Under the pieces are notes generated by a model, which was not told the DNA's origin, did no database searches, and worked only from the letters and a program-made list of their open reading frames with translations. Below, in pieces: positions 58,009 to 64,000 of a stretch of 64,000 nt of DNA. Each line of letters opens with the position of its first letter. Position 1 is the first letter of the stretch. A program made the position numbers and the translations under genes. This stretch comes from Brucella sp. BE17 (GTDB lineage Bacteria; Pseudomonadota; Alphaproteobacteria; Rhizobiales; Rhizobiaceae), in contig NZ_CP154467.1 in assembly GCF_039545455.1 (NCBI RefSeq), positions 744,001 through 808,000 of the forward strand, written 5' to 3'.

Positions 58009-58049
58009 AATGGCATCCCTCGCACTGCGATGGATGCCATTTGTTTTTC
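58009..58049 (+). terminator. Intrinsic terminator of the DUF1127-sRNA transcript
   Basis: AATGGCATCC (58009-58018) pairs perfectly with GGATGCCATT (58032-58041); the loop itself contains TCGCA/TGCGA. A T-rich tail TTTGTTTTT follows. It separates the sRNA array from trmFO. Confidence 0.92.
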
Positions 58050-58110
58050 TGTGCCTTGCACGTCTTCATCTCCATTGCTGAGTGCGTTTAAAGGAGATAT
58101 GGGAGTGAAC

Positions 58111-59508
58111 ATGTCAAACACTCTCGATCTTACTCCCGTTCATATCGTTGGTGGCGGTCTCGCCGGCTCTGAAGCTGCATGGCAGATTGCCCAGGCTGGT
58201 GTGCCCGTCATTCTGCATGAAATGCGCCCCGTGCGCGGCACGGACGCGCACAAAACCGAACAGCTTGCAGAACTCGTCTGCTCGAATTCGTTTCGTTCCG
58301 ATGATGCTGAAACCAATGCCGTTGGCGTGCTGCATGCCGAAATGCGGCTGGCGGGTTCGCTCATCATGGCTTGCGCGGACGCGCATCAGGTTCCCGCAGG
58401 CGGCGCACTGGCCGTTGATCGTGAAGGCTTTGCGCAAGCCGTGACGCAGAAGCTCGAAGCCCATCCCTTGATCACCATTGAGCGTGGAGAAATTACCGGC
58501 CTGCCGCCAGAAGAATGGGGCAGGACGATCGTTGCCACCGGCCCGCTGACAGCGCCATCGCTGGCAGACGCCATTGCTGAACAAACCGACGCCAGTGCAC
58601 TGGCCTTTTTCGATGCCATTGCGCCGATCGTGCATTTTGATTCGATCAATATGGATGTGTGTTGGTTTCAGTCGCGCTACGACAAGGTCGGTCCCGGCGG
58701 CACCGGCAAGGATTATATCAACTGCCCCATGGACAAGGCGCAATACGAGGCGTTCATTGCAGCGCTTATTGAAGGCGACAAAACCGATTTCAAGGAATGG
58801 GAAGGCACCCCCTATTTCGACGGCTGTCTGCCGATTGAGGTCATGGCCGAACGCGGGCCTGAAACGCTGCGTCATGGCCCGATGAAGCCCATGGGGCTAA
58901 CCAATGCGCATAACCCGACCGTCAAGGCCTATGCGGTGGTGCAATTGCGTCAGGATAATGCACTCGGCACGCTCTATAATATGGTCGGTTTCCAGACAAA
59001 GCTGAAATACGGCTCGCAAAGTAGCATTTTCAAAATGATTCCCGGATTGGAAAATGCGGAATTCGCGCGGCTCGGCGGTCTGCATCGCAACACTTACCTC
59101 AACTCGCCCGTGCTGCTCGATGATGTGCTGCGGTTGAAATCCCGCCCCGCTTTACGTTTTGCAGGCCAGATCACCGGCTGCGAAGGCTACGTCGAATCTT
59201 CGGCTATCGGTCTTCTGGCCGGTCGCTTCACGGTTGCCGAAAAGCGCGGCGGAGCCGCCGTCGCCCCACCGCTGACCACCGCATTCGGTGCGCTTCTGGG
59301 CCATATCACGGGCGGACATATCGTAAGCGATGAGGAACCCGGCAAACGCTCGTTCCAGCCCATGAATGTCAATTTCGGGCTGTTTCCGCCGGTCGAGGTG
59401 CCAAAGCAGGAAGGCGTGCGCCTGCGCGGCAAGGAAAAGACCCTTGCCAAAAAACGCGCATTATCGGCGCGTGCGCTGGCCGATTGTAAGGCGTGGCTTG
59501 AACTGTAA
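58111..59508 (+). CDS. trmFO: Folate-dependent tRNA m5U54 methyltransferase TrmFO
   Basis: A 465-residue FAD and methylenetetrahydrofolate-dependent enzyme making ribothymidine at tRNA position 54. It has the dinucleotide-binding [11 protein letters not shown] (14-24), the catalytic cysteine in [10 protein letters not shown] (Cys57) and the second cysteine in [19 protein letters not shown]. Its presence agrees with an organism that uses the folate route, not TrmA. The ATG at 58111 is preceded by GGAG five bases upstream; ATG at 58099 is possible. The frame is open further upstream, but that region is the sRNA array. Confidence 0.95.
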   Translation: MSNTLDLTPVHIVGGGLAGSEAAWQIAQAGVPVILHEMRPVRGTDAHKTEQLAELVCSNSFRSDDAETNAVGVLHAEMRLAGSLIMACADAHQVPAGGALAVDREGFAQAVTQKLEAHPLITIERGEITGLPPEEWGRTIVATGPLTAPSLADAIAEQTDASALAFFDAIAPIVHFDSINMDVCWFQSRYDKVGPGGTGKDYINCPMDKAQYEAFIAALIEGDKTDFKEWEGTPYFDGCLPIEVMAERGPETLRHGPMKPMGLTNAHNPTVKAYAVVQLRQDNALGTLYNMVGFQTKLKYGSQSSIFKMIPGLENAEFARLGGLHRNTYLNSPVLLDDVLRLKSRPALRFAGQITGCEGYVESSAIGLLAGRFTVAEKRGGAAVAPPLTTAFGALLGHITGGHIVSDEEPGKRSFQPMNVNFGLFPPVEVPKQEGVRLRGKEKTLAKKRALSARALADCKAWLEL

Positions 59509-59510
59509 GC

Positions 59511-60347
59511 CTATTTCAGTGCTCTGCGCAGCATCAGCCAATGCTTGCGCAGCGCAGAAATATCGGCCAGTTTTTCACCGGCCTTCTCGCCCAACCGTTC
59601 AAGGGTCGCAAGATAAGCAGGCACGAGCGCCAGTGGCAGAAATGCCGAGGCAAGGCTTTTGGGTGCCTGCACCCTCGCCGCCTCGAATTTGGCAAGATGC
59701 TCACGAGCGAGTGCGAGCATGACATGAACGACCCTTTGAAAGGCCGCCTTGTCTTCACCGCTTAAAAACACCTCGCCACTCACACCCACTGATGCCAGCA
59801 TGTCAGCAGGCACATAAAGCTGGCCGCGGCGGCGATGGATCGGCAAAAGCCGCATCAATCCAACAATGGCCTGTGCCACACCGGCATGACCGGCAGTCTC
59901 AGTGTGAGCCTGGGCTGCATCGCGATCAAGAACCAAACAGGCAAGCTGGATGATGGCGGATGCGGTTTCGCCGCAATAGCCTTCAAGATCGTTACGGCTA
60001 GGCATCGGATCGTTATAAAGATCGAAAATGCGTGCTTCACAGTAATTGTCGAATGCACTGCGCGGCAGCGCGTATTTTTCAATCGTATCGATGAGAGCGC
60101 TAGCGACCGGGTGGGATTCCGCGCTGCCCCTTGCCTCGCCATTGATCAGGTCACGCCACCATTGCAGCCGCACCTCGCCCGGCAACGGTTCATGCACGAG
60201 ATCACGAATACGCGCGATTTCCGCATTGAACGCATAGAGTGCTGCGAGACCGCCACGCTTTTCTGCAGGCGCATAAAGCACCGACAGATAGCGATCCGGG
60301 TCCGCTTCACGCAGAAGGGCCAGGCAATGAGCCTCATTGTCTTTCAT
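59511..60347 (-). CDS. Squalene/phytoene synthase-family protein (NDUFAF6-like)
   Basis: A 278-residue protein of the trans-isoprenyl diphosphate synthase fold. The Asp-rich motifs are degenerate: RIRDLVHEPLPGEVRLQWWR replaces the first DxxxD region and DLEGYCGETASAIIQL stands where active enzymes have YCxxVAGTVG. This pattern fits NDUFAF6 (C8orf38)-like proteins, which are complex I assembly factors in mitochondria and are thought not to make squalene. It is next to an NDUFAF3-like gene and secDF-yajC on the same strand, which supports a membrane protein assembly role. Confidence 0.85.
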   Translation of the reverse strand: MKDNEAHCLALLREADPDRYLSVLYAPAEKRGGLAALYAFNAEIARIRDLVHEPLPGEVRLQWWRDLINGEARGSAESHPVASALIDTIEKYALPRSAFDNYCEARIFDLYNDPMPSRNDLEGYCGETASAIIQLACLVLDRDAAQAHTETAGHAGVAQAIVGLMRLLPIHRRRGQLYVPADMLASVGVSGEVFLSGEDKAAFQRVVHVMLALAREHLAKFEAARVQAPKSLASAFLPLALVPAYLATLERLGEKAGEKLADISALRKHWLMLRRALK

Positions 60348-60351
60348 TATA

Positions 60352-60741
60352 TCAGTCTACAGCAATTAATGCTGCCGCAACCGCCCGATCTTCGGCAAGC
60401 AGCACATTATAGGTGCGCACGGCCGCCCCGGTGCTCATCGGATCGGAAGAAATGTTATGCTCGCGCAGCACAGCGCGTACATCTTCCGGGATGCGGCGCA
60501 AATCCATGCCGGTGCCGACCAGCAATATCTCGATATCGCCGGCCTGCGCCAGAATTTCTGCAAGATCGCCACGCGCCAGAACCGGCGGCGTTGAAGGCTC
60601 CCAGCCGTGAATGCCGGATGGCAGGCAGAGAACCGAACCGCGATGCGACATCTCCGCAAAGCGAAAACCGCCATTGCCGTAAGCGTCGATCGGCGCTCGT
60701 CCCGGGAAATGTGCTTCGCGAATTTCAATGCCCTTGGCCAT
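60352..60741 (-). CDS. Mth938-domain (DUF498) protein, NDUFAF3-like
   Basis: A 129-residue protein with the Mth938 fold: EIREAHFPGRAPIDAYGNGG, then the strand IEILLVGTGMDLRRIPEDVR and the signature DPMSTGAAVRTYNVLLAEDR at about 99-118. Mitochondrial NDUFAF3 (C3orf60) is the eukaryotic member and acts early in complex I assembly. It begins 3 bp after the secDF stop and ends 5 bp before the squalene/phytoene-synthase-like gene, so the three form one operon. Confidence 0.92.
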   Translation of the reverse strand: MAKGIEIREAHFPGRAPIDAYGNGGFRFAEMSHRGSVLCLPSGIHGWEPSTPPVLARGDLAEILAQAGDIEILLVGTGMDLRRIPEDVRAVLREHNISSDPMSTGAAVRTYNVLLAEDRAVAAALIAVD

Positions 60742-60743
60742 GC

Positions 60744-63038
60744 TCAGCTTTCCAGATTAAGCGATTGCTCAAGATCGTCGCCCATCTGGCCATCGTCGCC
60801 CTCTTCGGGGCCGCGCGGTTTTAAGCCAAACTGCACCAGAAGCGGTGCCGCGATAAAGATCGATGAATAGCTGGCAACGATGATGCCGACGCTCAACGCA
60901 AGCGCAAACATGCGGATCTCAGCCCCACCAAAGGCATAGAGCGGAATATGCGCAAGGAAGGTTACAAACGAGGTCAGCAGCGTTCGCGACAGGGTCTGGT
61001 TGATCGATGCATCGATGATTGCAGGCAATGGCGCGCTCTTGTAGCGGCGAAGGTTTTCGCGCACGCGGTCATAGATGACAATCGTATCGTTGAGCGAATA
61101 GCCGATGATGGTCAGGATTGCCGCGACACTCCACAGGTTGAACTCCATGCGGAATACAATGAACATGCCCGCAAGGATGATCACATCGTGAAGTGTTGAA
61201 AGCACGGCACCGAGCGCCAATTGCCAGCGAAAGCGTATCCAGACATAGACGAAGATACCGATCAGCGACAGGATGACGGCAATGATTCCCGCTCTTGAAA
61301 GCTGCTCGGACACGGTTGGACCGACAACCTCGACGCGCTGGAATGAATAATCCGGTTCAAATTCGCCACGCAGCTTGACTGCGACCGTCTGCTCGGCATC
61401 GTCACCCACTTCCTGAGAGCCGATCATCACCAATGCAGAACGTGGCGATTTGGCGGGCATGACACGGGCGCTGTCGATATTGAGTTCAGCAAGACGCTCA
61501 TTGATATCGTCGAGATTGGCGTCACCTTCGCGGGACTGCATCTCGACCATGGACCCGCCACGGAAATCGATGCCGTAGTTGAAACCGATATTGACGAAAA
61601 GCGCCACGACGACCGCGCAGGCAAGAACAGAAATACCGAGCGTTACGAATTGCAGGCGCATGAACGGAATATGCGTCGTCGTCGGTACCAGCTTGAGGCG
61701 ACGCTTTGGCACCTCCTTTGGCTTGGCTGCCCGCACCCATTGCGCGATTAAAAGCCGCGTGAAAGTGAGTGTTGTAAACAGCGTTGTGCCGATGCCGATT
61801 GCAACCGTCAGGGCAAAGCCATGCACAGCGCCCGATCCAAGCAGGAACAGAACAAGGGCTGCAATCAGGGTCGTCAGATTGGCGTCAACGATGGTGGACA
61901 ATGCGCGATAAAAGCCTGATTCCATCGCTTGGACGACAGAATAGCCCTTGCGGCGGTCTTCGCGCACGCGCTCGTAAATGAGGATATTGGCATCCACCGC
62001 CATGCCGATGGTCAGTACAAGGCCCGCAATACTCGCCAGACTGATCGCAGCACCCACCAGTGACATGATGGCGGTCAGAATGATGATATTGACCACAAGT
62101 GCCACCATCGCGATGACGCCAAGAATGCCGTAGGACAGCACCATGAAGAGGCCGACGAGAAGTGCGGCAAGAAGCGCTGCGGTGACGGCAGCACTGGCAT
62201 AATCCTCGCCAAGCGCTGATGCAATGGTGCGCTCTTCAAGAACGCTGACCGCCTGTGGCAAGGCACCTGAACGCAGCACCACAGCCATATTATTTGCGGC
62301 CTGTAAATCGAAGGCACCGGAAATCTGCAATTCATCGGTATCGAGCGGCTCACTGATTTCTGGCGCTGAAACCACCTGATTATCGACGACGATGGCGAAG
62401 CTACTACCATTACGATTGGTGTTGGCATTGGCCGTGAAAGCAGCGAGGTTCTTGCGGCCAGCCTCGTCAAGTGTGAGCGCGATGACAGGTTCTTCGTCAT
62501 CTTCCGAAAGGCTTGCCTTGGCATCGGTAATATTGGCACCAGTGAGGATCGGTTGCTTCTTGACCACATAGCCGACCGGCGGATCATCGTAGGAATAAAC
62601 GATTTCGCTATCCGCAGGCGCAGTACCCCGAATGGCGTCGTCGGGCGATACCGTGTCGTCCACGGCGCGGAACGACAGTTCACCGCGAATACTCAGAATG
62701 TCTTTGAGAAGCTGCGCATCGAAAAGCCCAGGAACCTCGACGCGGATCTGATTGCGCGCTTCAACCTCGACATTGGGCGTGCCATAGCCAAGTTCTTCCA
62801 GACGCTGATGCATGATCTCAGCGGTACGCTCGAGATTGCCCTTGCTCGCATTGGGTGCGCGCAGAACAAGTCTGGAACCACCCGAAAGATCAAGCCCCAT
62901 CGCCACCTGCTGCTTGGGCAGAAAGCCCGGCAGGCTCGCTAGTGTTTCACGCGAGAAAAAATTAGGAGATGCGATGGCGAAGCTGACGAGAACAGCCAAC
63001 CATATCAGGGCCGATTTCCAGCGTGAAAAATAGAGCAT
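60744..63038 (-). CDS. secDF: Fused protein translocase subunit SecDF
   Basis: A 764-residue fusion of SecD and SecF, each with six transmembrane helices. The SecD part starts [18 protein letters not shown] and has the periplasmic P1 domain and [14 protein letters not shown]; the SecF part starts near residue 490 with [17 protein letters not shown] as its signature. SecDF uses the proton gradient to pull proteins across the membrane. The start at 63038 is chosen because the first helix begins there. yajC lies 160 bp upstream. Confidence 0.95.
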   Translation of the reverse strand: MLYFSRWKSALIWLAVLVSFAIASPNFFSRETLASLPGFLPKQQVAMGLDLSGGSRLVLRAPNASKGNLERTAEIMHQRLEELGYGTPNVEVEARNQIRVEVPGLFDAQLLKDILSIRGELSFRAVDDTVSPDDAIRGTAPADSEIVYSYDDPPVGYVVKKQPILTGANITDAKASLSEDDEEPVIALTLDEAGRKNLAAFTANANTNRNGSSFAIVVDNQVVSAPEISEPLDTDELQISGAFDLQAANNMAVVLRSGALPQAVSVLEERTIASALGEDYASAAVTAALLAALLVGLFMVLSYGILGVIAMVALVVNIIILTAIMSLVGAAISLASIAGLVLTIGMAVDANILIYERVREDRRKGYSVVQAMESGFYRALSTIVDANLTTLIAALVLFLLGSGAVHGFALTVAIGIGTTLFTTLTFTRLLIAQWVRAAKPKEVPKRRLKLVPTTTHIPFMRLQFVTLGISVLACAVVVALFVNIGFNYGIDFRGGSMVEMQSREGDANLDDINERLAELNIDSARVMPAKSPRSALVMIGSQEVGDDAEQTVAVKLRGEFEPDYSFQRVEVVGPTVSEQLSRAGIIAVILSLIGIFVYVWIRFRWQLALGAVLSTLHDVIILAGMFIVFRMEFNLWSVAAILTIIGYSLNDTIVIYDRVRENLRRYKSAPLPAIIDASINQTLSRTLLTSFVTFLAHIPLYAFGGAEIRMFALALSVGIIVASYSSIFIAAPLLVQFGLKPRGPEEGDDGQMGDDLEQSLNLES

Positions 63039-63150
63039 AGAACAGCAATTCCGTTTTCGTCTGGATGAGTTTTGCCAAAAAGCCAGTTTCATGCGCTTCG
63101 GCGGTGTCCAGGCGCAGCCTCAAAGAATTGCGCCTGTCCGATAATGCTCA

Positions 63151-63180
63151 GGCTCCGGTTAGAAAAATCTTACCGGAGCC
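63151..63180 (-). other. Intercistronic hairpin between yajC and secDF
   Basis: GGCTCCGGTTAGA and TCTTACCGGAGCC form a 13-bp stem with one mismatch and an AAAA loop. No T-tract follows on the minus strand, so full termination is unlikely; partial attenuation or protection of the yajC mRNA 3' end is possible. Confidence 0.55.
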
Positions 63181-63200
63181 TTCTTGATCTCAAAAAGAGA

Positions 63201-63542
63201 TTACTTGTTCTTGTTGTCCGCGACGGGCTCGCCCTTCACGCGCACATCGATAAGCGTGCTGCGCAGAACACGGATACGAACACCTTCGGCGATTTCGACT
63301 TCAAGTTCATTATCGTCGATAACTTTCTGTACCTTGCCGACAATGCCACCACCGGTTACGACCGTATCGCCGCGACGAACAGAAGTCAGCATTTCCTGAC
63401 GCTTTTTCATCTGTGTGCGTTGCGGACGGATGATCAGGAAGTACATGATCACGAAAATGAGCACGAACGGCAGAATGCTCATCAGCATATCCGGACCGAA
63501 AGCGCCGCCTTGGGCCTGAGCGTAAGCCGGTGTTACAAACAT
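63201..63542 (-). CDS. yajC: Preprotein translocase subunit YajC
   Basis: A 113-residue accessory Sec subunit with one transmembrane helix (MLMSILPFVLIFVIMYFLII) followed by the family motif RPQRTQMKKRQEMLTSVRRGD and a small beta domain (VVTGGGIVGKVQKV). AGAGGAG precedes the ATG at 63542; the frame remains open upstream without a start of equal quality. It is first of the yajC-secDF-Mth938-squalene/phytoene-synthase-like run. Confidence 0.95.
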   Translation of the reverse strand: MFVTPAYAQAQGGAFGPDMLMSILPFVLIFVIMYFLIIRPQRTQMKKRQEMLTSVRRGDTVVTGGGIVGKVQKVIDDNELEVEIAEGVRIRVLRSTLIDVRVKGEPVADNKNK

Positions 63543-63753
63543 TGGGAACTCCTCTGAAGTCTCGAAGACAATTATCAACGGCATTACAATGGTTGAGTGC
63601 CCAAATGCAACCGACGATCCGCCGTCTGTGCCAAGGTCGCACACTTTTCGACATCGCTGTTGCATGTTTATTCTGCGCACAGCGCTTTCCAAAAATCGAT
63701 TCCGATTTGCGGACCGATGCTGTAAGCCATTTCTCTCAGCATAGGGACATGAC

Positions 63754-64000
63754 ATGACGACCGAAGATATACTCAGCCAGAAACTGGACCGACTGATCAA
63801 CGCGCTCGAACGCATTGCACCGCCAAGACCTGAAACACCTGATCTGGATGCCACAGACTGTTTTGTCTGGGCACCTGAGCGTCTGACGCTTGAACCGGTC
63901 AACCGCGTGAACCGCGTCGATATTGCGCTCATTCGCGGTGTCGATCTGGTGCGCGACCAGCTTGTCGAGAATACTCGTCGTTTTGCAAAGGGGTATCCGG
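63754..64000 (+). CDS. DUF815 AAA-type ATPase, N-terminus only
   Basis: Eighty-two codons are visible before the window ends. The protein begins MTTEDILSQKLDRLINALER and then shows FVWAPERLTLEPVNRVNRVD and VDLVRDQLVENTRRFAKGYP, which is the segment just ahead of the Walker A loop in DUF815 ATPases. The P-loop itself lies beyond the edge. DUF815 proteins are AAA-like ATPases of unknown role. The gene is divergent from yajC, as is common in Rhizobiales. Confidence 0.85.
   Translation, partial: MTTEDILSQKLDRLINALERIAPPRPETPDLDATDCFVWAPERLTLEPVNRVNRVDIALIRGVDLVRDQLVENTRRFAKGYP

Noticed and set aside
1..64000. CRISPR arrays, transposases, integrases, toxin-antitoxin or restriction systems
   Set aside because: No spaced direct repeats and no protein of these families was found anywhere in the window.

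Overview
The window reads as chromosomal DNA of an alphaproteobacterium in the Brucellaceae, most likely an Ochrobactrum-type Brucella. Supporting signs are a BA14K-family protein, a DivK almost identical in style to Brucella DivK, GGAAC-N16-CGTT (EcfG-type) promoters, a Bru-RS-like palindromic repeat and rhizobial gene neighbourhoods (secDF-yajC with Mth938 and a squalene/phytoene-synthase-like gene; aroQ-accB-accC-aat; dprA-topA-rnr). No phage, insertion sequence, CRISPR array or obvious genomic island is visible. This is core genome with small accessory genes in the gaps.

Layout. 0-9.4 kb: a DMT transporter cut by the left edge, an ArsR regulator, mazG, galE, a bile-acid-symporter-like carrier, a TPR methyltransferase, then a gene-poor stretch with two divergent tiny membrane-protein genes under EcfG-type promoters, tRNA-Lys, a BA14K protein, lipB and a second DMT exporter. 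9.7-18.5 kb: parE, a palindromic repeat, DUF305, a gatC-GNAT-gatA-GNAT cluster, UPF0173, ruvX and an AidB-like acyl-CoA dehydrogenase. 18.6-31.3 kb: pyrB with a catalytically dead dihydroorotase partner, plsY, dprA, topA, rnr, DUF983, NUDIX, MFS and rpmG. 31.3-43.4 kb: divK, DUF3572, rnk, dinB, prfB with its programmed frameshift, the PBP1A gene mrcA, amiC and rne with a long structured leader. 43.4-55 kb: an aminotransferase, an M48 protease, a DsbA-like protein, aroQ-accBC-aat, DUF2155, an NDUFA12 homologue, a GNAT next to gatB, and tig. 55-64 kb: a third EcfG-type tiny membrane gene, tRNA-Leu, GDYXXLXY and DUF2157 genes, a DUF1127 gene followed by three anti-Shine-Dalgarno hairpins and a terminator, trmFO, the squalene/phytoene-synthase-like and Mth938 genes, secDF, yajC and the start of a DUF815 ATPase.

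The most notable content is non-canonical. (1) At 57.7-58.05 kb a 48-residue DUF1127 gene is followed by three tandem hairpins, each with CCTCCTCCC in the loop, and a strong terminator: the architecture of the CcsR/cuckoo stress sRNA family. (2) Three very small hydrophobic proteins (27, 79 and 42 residues) each sit behind an exact GGAAC-N16-CGTT promoter and a strong ribosome binding site, suggesting a membrane arm of the general stress response. (3) The dihydroorotase-like gene overlapping pyrB has lost every metal ligand. (4) GNAT acetyltransferase genes adjoin the GatCAB amidotransferase genes at two separate loci. (5) Homologues of the mitochondrial complex I factors NDUFAF3 and NDUFAF6 are clustered with the SecDF-YajC membrane insertion machinery.
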